Below are positions 25,778 through 35,088 of a DNA stretch of 64,000 bases, piece after piece. The stretch spans positions 744,001-808,000 of the forward strand of contig CP121691.1 in assembly GCA_038396585.1 (NCBI GenBank), written 5' to 3'. The translations under genes were made by a program, and so were the position numbers. Numbering within the stretch: position 1 is the first letter of the stretch; the number at the start of each line of letters is the position of its first letter. The notes below the pieces were generated by a model, which was not told the DNA's origin, ran no database searches, and saw only the letters and a list, made by a program, of their open reading frames with translations. The stretch comes from Vallitaleaceae bacterium 9-2 (lineage in GTDB: Bacteria > Bacillota > Clostridia > Lachnospirales > Vallitaleaceae).

Positions 25778-28603
25778 ATGTCAAAAAATAAGATTGTTAT
25801 AAAAGGTGCCAAAGAGCATAATTTAAAAAATATTGATTTAGAGTTGCCGAGAGATCAATTTATTGTCATGACAGGACTTAGTGGATCAGGTAAGTCCTCT
25901 TTAGCGTTCGATACGATATATGCAGAGGGACAGCGTCGATATGTTGAATCGTTGTCTTCCTATGCGCGTCAATTCTTAGGTCAGATGGAAAAACCTGATG
26001 TTGAAACCATTGAAGGCTTGTCGCCGGCAATATCGATTGATCAAAAAACAACCCACAAAAATCCACGATCGACGGTGGGAACGGTTACAGAGATTTATGA
26101 CTATTATCGCTTGTTATATGCTCGGGTTGGAATTCCTCATTGTCCAAAATGTGGAAAGCCTATTCATAAACAAACAGTGGACCAAATTGTGGACCATATA
26201 TTAGAACTTGAAGAAGGAACAAAAATTCAACTATTGGCGCCCATCGTACGTGGACGTAAAGGACAGCACACTAAACTGTTGGAACAAGCAAAAAAAAGTG
26301 GCTATATTCGAGTGCTCATTGATGGAAATATGTATGATTTAAGTGAAGAGATTGAGCTTGAAAAAAATAAAAAGCATACGATCGCTATTGTTGTTGATCG
26401 TCTTGTTGTTAAAAAAGATATACAAAAGCGCCTAAGTGACTCCATTGAGACGGTTATGCGCCTATCGGAAGGTATCTTAGAAGTTGATGTGATTGGCGCT
26501 GAACGCCTAACCTTTAGTCAGCACTTTGCATGCCCAGATTGTGAGATCAGTATCGAAGAAATTGAACCGAGAATGTTTTCCTTTAACAACCCGTTTGGAG
26601 CATGTCCGGCGTGCCATGGGCTAGGATTTACCATGAAGTTTGATCCGGATTTGATTATTCCGAATCCATCGCTTTCCATTCGACAAGGTGCAATTCAAGC
26701 ACCAGGTTGGGGCTTGGCAAATAAGAAAAAAAGTTATACACTAAGTCTTTTTGAATCACTGGCAGCAAAGTACAAATTCAGCTTGGATTTAGCCTACAGT
26801 CAATTACCCTCAAAAATTCAGACCTTGATTTTATATGGCAATGAAGGCAAGCAAATTAAAGTGAAATATGAGAATGATCATATGTCCGGAGAATATGCAA
26901 CAGCATTTGAAGGGGTTATCCCTGGATTGGAGCGTAGATATCAAGAGACATCATCAGACTACATGCGATCAGAATATGAAGCGCTGATGACGAATGATGA
27001 GTGTGAAGCGTGCCATGGAGCACGCCTTAAGCCTGAATCATTAGCTGTAACTGTAGGAGGAAAAAATATCGTTGAAGTTACAGAACAAGCGATTATTGAT
27101 ATTCAAGCATTTATGGAAAGCCTTCAATTAACAAAGCGTCAAGAGTTAATTGGGGAGCAAATATTAAAAGAAATCAAAGCACGAATTAACTTTCTTGTTG
27201 ATGTGGGATTAGATTATCTGTCGTTGTCTCGTACAGCGGGAACCCTTTCAGGAGGGGAAGGGCAAAGGATTCGACTTGCAACACAAATCGGTTCAGGGTT
27301 AGTTGGTGTGGTTTATATTCTAGATGAACCTTCAATTGGATTGCATCAAAGAGATAATGGGCGTCTCCTAAAGACATTAAAGCATCTTCGCGACTTAGGT
27401 AATACCCTTATTGTTGTTGAACATGATGAAGAGACGATGGAAGAGGCGGACTTTATTGTTGATATAGGTCCTCGAGCAGGAGTTCATGGGGGGGAAGTCG
27501 TTTATGCAGGAGATGTACAAGGAATTAAAACGGCCGAACATTCCATAACAGGACAGTACCTCTCTAAGCGTCTTGAGATTCCAATACCTAAAGTTAGAAG
27601 GGTTCCTGATGAACGCTGGGTAAACATACGTGGAGCAAAGGAAAACAACTTAAAAGATATCGATGTATCCATTCCTTTGGGGGTATTAACATGCGTGACT
27701 GGAGTGTCAGGATCTGGCAAGAGCTCCCTTGTAAATGAAATCCTATATAAGCGATTGGCAAGAGATCTTAATCGTGCAAAATTAAAACCGGGAGTACACA
27801 AAGATATTGAAGGATTGGAACATTTAGATAAAGTAATTGATATAGACCAATCTCCTATTGGACGTACGCCAAGATCTAATCCAGCAACATATACAGGCGT
27901 ATTTGATCATATTCGTGATATTTTTTCGGCAACGCAAGATGCCAAAGTTCGTGGATATGCTAAGGGACGCTTTAGCTTTAATGTTAAAGGGGGACGGTGT
28001 GAAGCATGCCGCGGAGATGGAATACTGAAGATAGAGATGCACTTTTTACCGGATATTTATGTTCCGTGTGAAGTATGCCATGGTGAACGCTATAATCGTG
28101 AAACATTAGAGATAAAGTATAAAGGGAAGAATATTTCAGAGGTTTTAGATATGACCGTCGAAGATGCTTTGACTTTTTTTGAAAATGTACCTCGAATAAA
28201 AAATAAAATGCAAACACTCTATGACGTAGGTCTAGGTTATATTAAGTTGGGACAGCCATCCACAACTTTATCAGGAGGAGAAGCCCAAAGGGTAAAATTG
28301 GCAACAGAACTGAGTAAGCGAAGTACAGGAAAGACAATGTATATATTAGATGAACCGACAACGGGGCTACATTTTGATGATGTAAGCAAATTGATTACAA
28401 TATTGCAGACGCTTGTAGAACAGGGCAATTCAGTGTTAGTCATTGAGCACAATCTTGATGTAATTAAAACAGCAGATTACATTATTGATATGGGACCTGA
28501 GGGTGGACATCGTGGTGGAACGGTAATAGGAAAGGGAACGCCGGAAGAAATAGCTCAAAATAAAAAGTCTTATACTGGGGCTTACATAAAAAAAATGCTC
28601 TAA
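25778..28603 (+). CDS. uvrA: Excinuclease ABC subunit A
   Basis: Damage-recognition ATPase of nucleotide excision repair, which loads UvrB. Two ABC modules with Walker [10 protein letters not shown] and GVSGSGKSS, two LSGGE signatures, and zinc-binding cysteine pairs (CPKCGKP, CPDCE/CPACHG and [14 protein letters not shown]) are intact. The 941 residues match the family. It starts eight bases after uvrB, with AGGAG in front, and should share the LexA control. Confidence 0.97.
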   Translation: MSKNKIVIKGAKEHNLKNIDLELPRDQFIVMTGLSGSGKSSLAFDTIYAEGQRRYVESLSSYARQFLGQMEKPDVETIEGLSPAISIDQKTTHKNPRSTVGTVTEIYDYYRLLYARVGIPHCPKCGKPIHKQTVDQIVDHILELEEGTKIQLLAPIVRGRKGQHTKLLEQAKKSGYIRVLIDGNMYDLSEEIELEKNKKHTIAIVVDRLVVKKDIQKRLSDSIETVMRLSEGILEVDVIGAERLTFSQHFACPDCEISIEEIEPRMFSFNNPFGACPACHGLGFTMKFDPDLIIPNPSLSIRQGAIQAPGWGLANKKKSYTLSLFESLAAKYKFSLDLAYSQLPSKIQTLILYGNEGKQIKVKYENDHMSGEYATAFEGVIPGLERRYQETSSDYMRSEYEALMTNDECEACHGARLKPESLAVTVGGKNIVEVTEQAIIDIQAFMESLQLTKRQELIGEQILKEIKARINFLVDVGLDYLSLSRTAGTLSGGEGQRIRLATQIGSGLVGVVYILDEPSIGLHQRDNGRLLKTLKHLRDLGNTLIVVEHDEETMEEADFIVDIGPRAGVHGGEVVYAGDVQGIKTAEHSITGQYLSKRLEIPIPKVRRVPDERWVNIRGAKENNLKDIDVSIPLGVLTCVTGVSGSGKSSLVNEILYKRLARDLNRAKLKPGVHKDIEGLEHLDKVIDIDQSPIGRTPRSNPATYTGVFDHIRDIFSATQDAKVRGYAKGRFSFNVKGGRCEACRGDGILKIEMHFLPDIYVPCEVCHGERYNRETLEIKYKGKNISEVLDMTVEDALTFFENVPRIKNKMQTLYDVGLGYIKLGQPSTTLSGGEAQRVKLATELSKRSTGKTMYILDEPTTGLHFDDVSKLITILQTLVEQGNSVLVIEHNLDVIKTADYIIDMGPEGGHRGGTVIGKGTPEEIAQNKKSYTGAYIKKML

Positions 28604-28610
28604 TCATTCG

Positions 28611-28639
28611 TTTACAATAATGTGGAAATCTGTTATAAT
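28611..28639 (+). promoter_or_regulatory. Sigma-A promoter of the PHP gene
   Basis: TTTACA (28611-28616), 17-base spacer, TATAAT (28634-28639), 54 bases before the start codon. It may also drive the hydrogenase operon downstream. Confidence 0.75.
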
Positions 28640-28693
28640 GAGGTCTGAATTGTACAAGGTGTAATGACAATAATTTAACAAATGGGGATTGCA

Positions 28694-29422
28694 ATGAATG
28701 TAAAATATGACTTTCACATCCATACCGCATTATCATCGTGTGCCTTAGAAGAAATGTCACCAAATAATATTGTGAACATGGCGATTATTAGTGAATTAGA
28801 TGCTATTGCCATTACAGATCACAATAGCTGCCAAAATGTAGACGCAGTCATGACAGTCGCTAAGGAACATGGTCTTGTCGTCATTCCGGGGATGGAAGTC
28901 GAAACTCGAGAAGAGATTCATGTTGTCTGTTTATTTGAAACGGTTCAAGCCTGCAATAAAATGCAGGCATATGTTTATGCCAGTTTACCTAAAAGGAAAA
29001 ATAAACCTTCTGTTTTAGGACGACAACTCATTTTTGATGTACAAGATAATATTATTGCAGAAGAAGAAAGACTGTTGTCTTTTGCAACGACAATTCCTCT
29101 TGAAGACCTCATTCAACAGATAATTAATCTAGGTGGTGTTGCCATTCCGGCACATATTGACCGCCCAAGTTATAGTGTTGTTTCTAACTTGGGATTTATC
29201 CCACCCAATCTGCCCGTTCAATGTCTTGAAATTTCACAATACGCAGAGTACAATACATATAAAGATAAATATAAAAAGCACACGCTGTTACAATCATCAG
29301 ACGCGCATGAACTTGGCTTTATAGGCATTTGCATGAAAGAACTTCAGATTCCTAAAGTATCAAAGTCTCAACTGAACGTAAAAGTTGTGCTTGATTTTTT
29401 AAAAAAGATTGACAAATCATAA
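28694..29422 (+). CDS. PHP-domain phosphoesterase
   Basis: Metal-dependent phosphoesterase of the PHP superfamily. Metal-site motifs DFHIHTALSS (HxH near the N-terminus), ITDHNS, GMEVETREEIHV, IPAHIDRPS and a late SSDAHELG are all present, so a trinuclear site is likely. Length (242) fits the short stand-alone PHP proteins often encoded just upstream of the NuoE-like subunit of Clostridial [FeFe] hydrogenases; substrate is unknown. ATG 28694 has GGGGA at a suitable distance; ATG 28682 is the alternative. Confidence 0.85.
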   Translation: MNVKYDFHIHTALSSCALEEMSPNNIVNMAIISELDAIAITDHNSCQNVDAVMTVAKEHGLVVIPGMEVETREEIHVVCLFETVQACNKMQAYVYASLPKRKNKPSVLGRQLIFDVQDNIIAEEERLLSFATTIPLEDLIQQIINLGGVAIPAHIDRPSYSVVSNLGFIPPNLPVQCLEISQYAEYNTYKDKYKKHTLLQSSDAHELGFIGICMKELQIPKVSKSQLNVKVVLDFLKKIDKS

Positions 29423-29505
29423 ACAAAAAAATGTTAGTTAGAGATGAATAATCTCTTCTTATATAAAGGTTAAGGCTATGTAATACAATTTTAAGGAGGT
29501 TAATG

Positions 29506-29985
29506 ATGGCTGCTAATCACGATTTAACTCAAGAAAAATACCAAGAACTTGCAGACTTTATTGATGCATTGCCAGATACAAAAGGCGAACTCATCAAAGT
29601 TTTGCATAAAGCACAGGGGATTTTCGGATACCTTCCGGCTGATGTACAAAAATTTGTAGCAAAAAAATTAAAAGTTTCTACAGCAAAGGTATTTGGAGTC
29701 GTAAGTTTCTACTCATTTTTTACTATGGAACCTAAAGGGGAACATGATATTTCCATTTGTTTGGGAACAGCATGTTATGTTCGAGGTGCAGAAAAAATAG
29801 TTGATGCATTCTCAAAAGAACTAGGTATAGGTGTTGGAGAAACAACTCCTGATGGTAAGTTTTCAATTACTGGATTACGATGTATAGGCGCATGTGGTTT
29901 GGCTCCTGTTGTAACAATCGGTGAAAAAACTTATGGACGTTTAACGGCTGACATGGTTAAAGATATTTTAGCTGAATACAAATAG
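29506..29985 (+). CDS. hydC: NADH-dependent [FeFe] hydrogenase, NuoE-like [2Fe-2S] subunit
   Basis: Thioredoxin-like ferredoxin subunit of an electron-bifurcating or NADH-linked hydrogenase. The four cluster ligands appear as CLGTAC and CIGAC, with the helical N-terminal NuoE part before them; 159 residues is normal. Two adjacent ATGs (29503, 29506) follow AGGAGG; the second has the better spacing. It heads the four-gene operon hydC - ferredoxin-like - hydB - hydA, which couples NADH and ferredoxin oxidation to hydrogen formation in fermentation. Confidence 0.93.
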   Translation: MAANHDLTQEKYQELADFIDALPDTKGELIKVLHKAQGIFGYLPADVQKFVAKKLKVSTAKVFGVVSFYSFFTMEPKGEHDISICLGTACYVRGAEKIVDAFSKELGIGVGETTPDGKFSITGLRCIGACGLAPVVTIGEKTYGRLTADMVKDILAEYK

Positions 29986-29997
29986 GAGGGAAAAATA

Positions 29998-30393
29998 ATG
30001 GCAAAAATTAAATCACTTGATGAATTAATGAAGATTAAAAATGATGTTAAAAATAAAGTGGCCCTTAGAGAAAAAGGCGATAATGTCGATTCTCTGATTC
30101 AGATTAAAGTAGCAATGGCAACATGTGGAATTGCAGCAGGCGCGCGTGAGGTTATGGATTATCTAATTCAAGAAACGCATCGACAAGGCATTGATAACGT
30201 TGTTGTTACACAAACAGGATGCATGAGTTATTGTTATGCAGAACCTACTATTGAAGTAACTCTACCCAATCAAGAACCCGTTGTATTCGGAGACGTTAAT
30301 GAAGCGAAGGCAAAAGAGATTATTGAAAAATACTTAAAAGCTGGAGAACTTGTTGACGGAATCATTCCAGCAACGCATAAGACAGTAGAATAG
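29998..30393 (+). CDS. (2Fe-2S) ferredoxin-like hydrogenase accessory subunit
   Basis: 131 residues with a helical N-terminus and a thioredoxin-like [2Fe-2S] fold; cysteines in ATCGIAAGA and QTGCMSYCYAEP are the likely ligands. Small proteins like this sit between the NuoE- and NuoF-like genes in many Clostridial hydrogenase operons and are thought to carry electrons within the complex. It lies 12 bases after hydC with its own GGAGG. Confidence 0.85.
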   Translation: MAKIKSLDELMKIKNDVKNKVALREKGDNVDSLIQIKVAMATCGIAAGAREVMDYLIQETHRQGIDNVVVTQTGCMSYCYAEPTIEVTLPNQEPVVFGDVNEAKAKEIIEKYLKAGELVDGIIPATHKTVE

Positions 30394-30413
30394 AAAGGTT
30401 AGGAGGCGTAATA

Positions 30414-32207
30414 ATGGCAAACGAAAAAATGCATGTATTGGTCTGTGGAGGAACGGGATGTCTTTCGGCTGAAGCAGAAGGAATTATCACAAATCTTAGA
30501 AGTTCTATAACAGCTGAAAACTTAGATGCAGATGTTCAAGTTCTTAAGACTGGATGTTTTGGATTTTGTGAAAAAGGACCGATTGTAAAAATATTACCAG
30601 ACAATACATTTTATGTACAAGTTAAACCAGAAGATGCAGAAGAAATTGTAAAAGAACACCTAGTAAAGGGAAGAAAAGTAGAACGTTTACTATATGTTGA
30701 CCCAGATAAAAAAGTGATTATTTCCGATTCAAAGCATATGGACTTCTACAAAAAGCAAATGCGTATAGCATTGAGAAACTGTGGATTTGTTGATCCAGGA
30801 AATATTGATGAGTATATTGCTCGTGATGGATATATGGCACTTGGAAAAGCTATAACAGATATGACACCTGAGATCGTTATCCAAGAAATCAAAGATTCAG
30901 GTCTTCGTGGCCGAGGTGGTGGTGGATTCCCAACTGGATTGAAATGGGAATTTGCACGTGGATACGATGCGGATCAAAAATATGTTATCTGTAATGCGGA
31001 TGAAGGTGACCCAGGTGCATTTATGGACCGATCCATTCTTGAAGGTGATCCACATACGATTATTGAAGCAATGGCAATTTGTGGATATGCTATTGGTGCG
31101 TCCAAAGGTCGTGTATATATCCGTGCGGAGTACCCATTAGCGATTAAACGTTTACAAGCAGCAATTGACGTTGCTCGTGAATATGGTTTACTTGGAGACA
31201 ATATTTTAGAATCTGGTTTTGATTTTGATATTGAACTTACATTAGGAGCAGGAGCTTTTGTATGTGGTGAAGAAACGGCGCTTATCCATTCTATGGAAGG
31301 TGAACGTGGAGAACCAACAACAAAACCACCATTCCCAGCAGAATCAGGATATTGGGGCAAACCGACCAATGTAAATAACGTGGAGACATTTGCTAACGTA
31401 CCTGTTATCTTACTAAAAGGTGCAGATTGGTTTAATAAAATTGGTACAGAAAAATCAAAAGGTACAAAAGTATTTGCGTTAGCTGGAAAAATCAATAACG
31501 TTGGACTTATAGAAGTGCCAATGGGTACAACACTTCGTGAAGTTATTTATGACATCGGTGGTGGCATAAAAGACGGTAAGAAATTTAAAGCCGTTCAAAC
31601 CGGTGGACCATCAGGTGGATGTTTAACAGAAAAAGACTTAGATACACCAATTGACTTTGATAACCTTATTGCAAAAGGATCCATGATGGGATCAGGCGGT
31701 ATGATTGTTATGGACGAAGACGATTGTATGCCGGCAGTGGCTAAATTCTATCTTGAATTTACAGAAGAAGAGTCTTGTGGAAAATGTACACCTTGTCGCG
31801 TAGGAACTAAGCGTTTATCGGAGCTTCTTGAACTTACGTGTGCAGGAAAAGCTGAACTTCGCCACTTAGATGAAATGAAGCGTTTAAGTCGTGTTATTAA
31901 AGATACTGCTTTATGTGGATTGGGACAAACAGCTCCAAACCCTGTTTTATCAACATTAGATGCATTTTGGGATGAATATGTTGCACACGTTCAAGAAAAA
32001 ACATGTCCAGCAGGCCAATGTAGCAGTCTAGTAAAATACATCATCGATGAAGAAAAATGTATTGGATGTACAGCATGTGCACGTGTCTGTCCAGTTGGAT
32101 GTATATCCGGAGAAGTGAAGAAACCACATGTGATTAATCAAGATGAGTGTATTAAGTGTGGCGCATGTTACGATAAATGTAAATTCGATGCTATTTTTAA
32201 GCAATAG
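30414..32207 (+). CDS. hydB: NADH-dependent [FeFe] hydrogenase, NuoF-like flavin subunit
   Basis: NADH- and FMN-binding subunit where flavin-based bifurcation is believed to occur. Order: N-terminal [2Fe-2S] thioredoxin-like domain (1-120, with GTGC and GCFGFC), the NuoF core with FMN/NADH loops RGRGGGGFPTGLKW and NADEGDPGAFMDR, SLBB-like region, the [4Fe-4S] motif ESCGKCTPCRVG, and two C-terminal [4Fe-4S] motifs (CIGCTACARVCP and CIKCGACYDKC). All ligands are present and 597 residues is the family length. Codons are those of a highly expressed gene. Confidence 0.95.
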   Translation: MANEKMHVLVCGGTGCLSAEAEGIITNLRSSITAENLDADVQVLKTGCFGFCEKGPIVKILPDNTFYVQVKPEDAEEIVKEHLVKGRKVERLLYVDPDKKVIISDSKHMDFYKKQMRIALRNCGFVDPGNIDEYIARDGYMALGKAITDMTPEIVIQEIKDSGLRGRGGGGFPTGLKWEFARGYDADQKYVICNADEGDPGAFMDRSILEGDPHTIIEAMAICGYAIGASKGRVYIRAEYPLAIKRLQAAIDVAREYGLLGDNILESGFDFDIELTLGAGAFVCGEETALIHSMEGERGEPTTKPPFPAESGYWGKPTNVNNVETFANVPVILLKGADWFNKIGTEKSKGTKVFALAGKINNVGLIEVPMGTTLREVIYDIGGGIKDGKKFKAVQTGGPSGGCLTEKDLDTPIDFDNLIAKGSMMGSGGMIVMDEDDCMPAVAKFYLEFTEEESCGKCTPCRVGTKRLSELLELTCAGKAELRHLDEMKRLSRVIKDTALCGLGQTAPNPVLSTLDAFWDEYVAHVQEKTCPAGQCSSLVKYIIDEEKCIGCTACARVCPVGCISGEVKKPHVINQDECIKCGACYDKCKFDAIFKQ

Positions 32208-32233
32208 AAATAAAAGATAAAGGAGTGTACCCA

Positions 32234-33997
32234 ATGTCAGATATTAAAATTACTATTGATGGTAAAGAGGTTACTGTTCCGGCTGGTAGCACAGTACTTG
32301 ATGGGGCTAAAAAGCTTGGAATTCATATCCCTACTTTATGTCATTTAGATTTACATGATACAAAAATGGTCAATCAATCCGCATCATGTCGTGTATGTGT
32401 GGTTGAAATTGATGGAAGAAGAAACTTGGCACCATCTTGTGCAACCCCTGCTGTTGAAGGGATGGATATTCGAACAAATACGATTCGTGTAATGGAAGCT
32501 AGAAAAACTGTACTTGAACTTTTAGTTTCGGATCATCCAAAAGATTGCTTGGCATGTGCAAAAGCTGGCGATTGTGAGCTACAAGATCTATCAGAGTTAT
32601 GTGGATTAAGTGCAGACTCTATTTCAGGAACGGCTATGTCAACATATAAAAAAGATTATTCTCCATCACTTATACGTGATATGGATAAATGTGTTATGTG
32701 TCGTCGATGTGAGACAATGTGTAATAATGTTCAAACAGTAGGAGCACTTTCGGCAATCAACCGTGGATTTGATGCTGTTGTTTCAGCTGCATTTGAATTA
32801 CCAATGGAAGAAACAGTTTGTACACATTGCGGCCAATGTGTAGCGGTCTGTCCAACAGGTGCATTAACAGAAAACAACCAGACATGGAAAGTAGTAGAAG
32901 CATTAGCGGACCCAACTAAAACTGTAGTTGTACAAACAGCGCCCGCTGTTCGTGTAGCATTAGGTGAAGAGTTTGGACATGAACCAGGTACAATCTTTAC
33001 AAATCAAATGGTTACTGCATTGCGTCAAATCGGATTCAACTACGTATTTGACACTGATTTTGCAGCGGACCTTACGATTATGGAAGAAGGAACAGAGTTA
33101 CTTGGACGTCTACAAAATTACTTAGATGGAAAAGCAGAGCAGACATTGCCTATCTTAACATCATGTTGCCCTGCATGGGTTAACTTTGTAGAGAGCCAAT
33201 TCCCAGAGCTTATTGATATTCCATCATCAGCTAAATCACCAATGCAAATGTTTGGTGCTGTGGCGAAAAGTTATTTTGCTGAGAAGCTTGAAGTTAAACG
33301 TGAAGACCTTGTGGTTGTATCTATTATGCCATGTTTGGCGAAAAAATATGAAGCGAGTCGTGATGAGTTTGCAGTGGATGGAAATCCAGATGTTGACTTG
33401 GTATTATCAACACGTGAATTAGCGGATCTTATTAAAAAATTAAACATTGACCCAGACGAACTTGAAGCAAGTGAGTTTGATAATCCGTTAGGAATGTCAA
33501 CAGGTGCTGGAGTTATCTTTGGTTCAACAGGTGGAGTTATTGAAGCGGCGGTAAGAACTGCATATGAGCTTCGCACAGGTAAAACATTAGAGCGTGTAGA
33601 TTTTGAACAACTTCGAGGGTTTGATGGTGTACGTGTAGCTTCTGTCGCTATGGATGATGTTACGTTAAATATCGGAATTGCCCATGGTCTTGGTAATGCA
33701 CGTGCTTTACTTGAAGAAATCCGTGATGGTAATCCAAGAGATATTCATGCGATTGAAGTTATGGCATGTCCAGGTGGATGTATCGGTGGAGCAGGACAAC
33801 CCTATCACCATGGAAATGCAGAAATTATTAAAGCACGTCAAGATGCTATCTATGAAATTGACAAGAACATGCCATTACGTAAATCTCATGAAAACCCTGC
33901 AATTATTGAGTTGTATGAGACTTATTTAGATAAACCGATGAGTGAAAAAGCACATCATTTACTCCATACGGCATATTCTATTAAAGAAAAAGTATAA
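32234..33997 (+). CDS. hydA: NADH-dependent [FeFe] hydrogenase, catalytic subunit (group A)
   Basis: Catalyses proton reduction to hydrogen. The N-terminal [2Fe-2S] domain, the His-ligated [4Fe-4S] motif HPKDCLACAKAGDC, a two-[4Fe-4S] ferredoxin domain (CVMCRRCETMC and CTHCGQCVAVCP) and the H-cluster domain with L1 TSCCPAW (309-315), L2 MPCLAKK (365-371) and L3 ACPGGCIGG (511-519) are all intact. The small-subunit C-terminal region is fused, as usual. ATG 32234 is chosen (AAAGGAG upstream) over GTG 32225. The maturation genes hydEFG are not in the window. Confidence 0.96.
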   Translation: MSDIKITIDGKEVTVPAGSTVLDGAKKLGIHIPTLCHLDLHDTKMVNQSASCRVCVVEIDGRRNLAPSCATPAVEGMDIRTNTIRVMEARKTVLELLVSDHPKDCLACAKAGDCELQDLSELCGLSADSISGTAMSTYKKDYSPSLIRDMDKCVMCRRCETMCNNVQTVGALSAINRGFDAVVSAAFELPMEETVCTHCGQCVAVCPTGALTENNQTWKVVEALADPTKTVVVQTAPAVRVALGEEFGHEPGTIFTNQMVTALRQIGFNYVFDTDFAADLTIMEEGTELLGRLQNYLDGKAEQTLPILTSCCPAWVNFVESQFPELIDIPSSAKSPMQMFGAVAKSYFAEKLEVKREDLVVVSIMPCLAKKYEASRDEFAVDGNPDVDLVLSTRELADLIKKLNIDPDELEASEFDNPLGMSTGAGVIFGSTGGVIEAAVRTAYELRTGKTLERVDFEQLRGFDGVRVASVAMDDVTLNIGIAHGLGNARALLEEIRDGNPRDIHAIEVMACPGGCIGGAGQPYHHGNAEIIKARQDAIYEIDKNMPLRKSHENPAIIELYETYLDKPMSEKAHHLLHTAYSIKEKV

Positions 33998-34031
33998 TTT
34001 AATTATAATGTAAAATAGTCTATGTATATTG

Positions 34032-34070
34032 AAGTTGCATCTGTAGAAAATGACAGATGCAACTTTTCTA
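34032..34070 (+). terminator. Terminator of the hydrogenase operon
   Basis: A 13-bp perfect stem (34032-34044 with 34053-34065), 8-base loop, then a T-rich tail. The core word of the stem, GTTGCATCTGT, is also present in the argF terminator. Confidence 0.8.
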
Positions 34071-34078
34071 TATAAAAA

Positions 34079-34105
34079 AAAGGAATTTTGAAAGTTATGG
34101 AGAAT
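34079..34105 (+). promoter_or_regulatory. Sigma-H-like promoter of hpf
   Basis: AAAGGAATT (34079-34087), 11 bases, then GGAGAAT (34099-34105) agrees with the B. subtilis sigma-H consensus RnAGGAwWW-N11/12-RnnGAAT at every fixed position. In B. subtilis hpf (yvyD) is sigma-H and sigma-B dependent, so the biology fits. Confidence 0.6.
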
Positions 34106-34178
34106 ATGTATGTATTAGATAATATAGAATATTTTTCGAAAAGTATAATGAAAAATATTCCGGAAGGAGTTGTTATTT

Positions 34179-34712
34179 ATGCGTTATGTAATTACAGGGA
34201 AAAACTTTGAGGTAACCGAACCACTTCGAAATATTTCAGAAGAAAAGATTAGCAAGTTAGAGAAGTATTTTACGTCGGAAACGACAGCAAATATAACGAT
34301 GAGTGTCGTAAGAAAGCAACATCGAATCGAGGTAACGATTCCATTGAAAGGTACTGTTATTCGTGCAGAAGAAAATGCAGAGAATATGTATGCAGCTATT
34401 GATCTTGTTGTAGACAAGCTAGAACGTCAGCTTGTAAAGCACCGACACAAGTTAATCGATCGTCATCGACATAGTGGTTCATTTAGAAGTGCATTCCTAG
34501 ATGCTGAGCCAGATCTTCAAGAAGAAGAAGGTCCAAAAATTGTTCGTACAAAGCGATTTGCAGTTAAACCAATGGATGCAGAAGAAGCGTGTATGGAACT
34601 TGAATTATTAGGACATGATTTCTTTGTATTTAGAAATGCAGATACAGAAGAAGTTAATGTCGTATATAAACGTAAAAATGGTGATTTTGGTTTGATTGAG
34701 CCAGAAGCATAA
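34179..34712 (+). CDS. hpf: Long-form ribosome hibernation promoting factor
   Basis: Dimerises 70S ribosomes into inactive 100S particles in stationary phase. The N-terminal S30AE domain (about 1-98) binds the 30S mRNA/tRNA channel; after a linker, the C-terminal dimerisation domain (about 118-175, IVRTKRFAVKPMDAEEAC and HDFFVFRNADT) marks the long form of Gram-positives. ATG 34179 is used; GGAAGGAG precedes it, while the in-frame TTG at 34170 is too close to that site. Monocistronic, with its own promoter and terminator. Confidence 0.96.
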   Translation: MRYVITGKNFEVTEPLRNISEEKISKLEKYFTSETTANITMSVVRKQHRIEVTIPLKGTVIRAEENAENMYAAIDLVVDKLERQLVKHRHKLIDRHRHSGSFRSAFLDAEPDLQEEEGPKIVRTKRFAVKPMDAEEACMELELLGHDFFVFRNADTEEVNVVYKRKNGDFGLIEPEA

Positions 34713-34740
34713 GCAAAATATGTGATTAAGATATAGAGAA

Positions 34741-34767
34741 GATGGTTGCTTGCAACCATCTTTTTTT
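34741..34767 (+). terminator. Terminator of hpf
   Basis: A 9-bp perfect stem (34741-34749 with 34752-34760) with a two-base centre, followed by seven T. Confidence 0.85.
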
Positions 34768-34805
34768 AGTCAGAATATTGATTGACATAATTCTATCAAT
34801 TCAAT

Positions 34806-34921
34806 AAATCCACAGATAAAAGAGTAAAAAAAGTGCCGAAAATAGGGTTATGCACAGACTTAGACACACTATCCACAGAAATAATATGAGAAAATTATGT
34901 AAACCTAGAAACTTATCCACA
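34806..34921 (+). promoter_or_regulatory. Cluster of four DnaA boxes upstream of secA
   Basis: TTATGCACA (34848-34856) and TTATCCACA (34913-34921) match the DnaA box TTATNCACA exactly; CTATCCACA (34869-34877) and AAATCCACA (34806-34814) differ by one and two bases. All four face the same way; starts are 42, 21 and 44 bases apart, close to whole helical turns. The surrounding 320 bases carry no gene. Confidence 0.65.
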
Positions 34922-35020
34922 GAAGCTTAGGGAAGAAAGTAGAAAATTAATACCATTTTTATAGGATGTTGCGGACTTTTGTGTTAAAATACAAGCAATA
35001 CATGATTTCAAGAAAGTGTC

Positions 35021-35049
35021 TTGAAGGACCTACTGTAAAATGATACAAT
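35021..35049 (+). promoter_or_regulatory. Sigma-A promoter of secA
   Basis: TTGAAG (35021-35026), 17-base spacer and TACAAT (35044-35049), 39 bases before the secA ATG. Confidence 0.65.
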
Positions 35050-35088
35050 AGAGTAATGTAAAAATAGTTAAATTGGAAGGTGGACAAG

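Noticed and set aside
29423-29505. Rex operator before the hydrogenase operon
   Set aside because: A weak TAAAC...GTTAG pairing exists, but it does not fit the Rex site TTGTTAA-N4-TTAACAA.
34806-34921. Chromosomal origin oriC
   Set aside because: The boxes are there, but dnaA, dnaN, rpmH or an adjacent unwinding element pattern are not; the neighbours are hpf and secA. I kept it as a DnaA-box cluster only.
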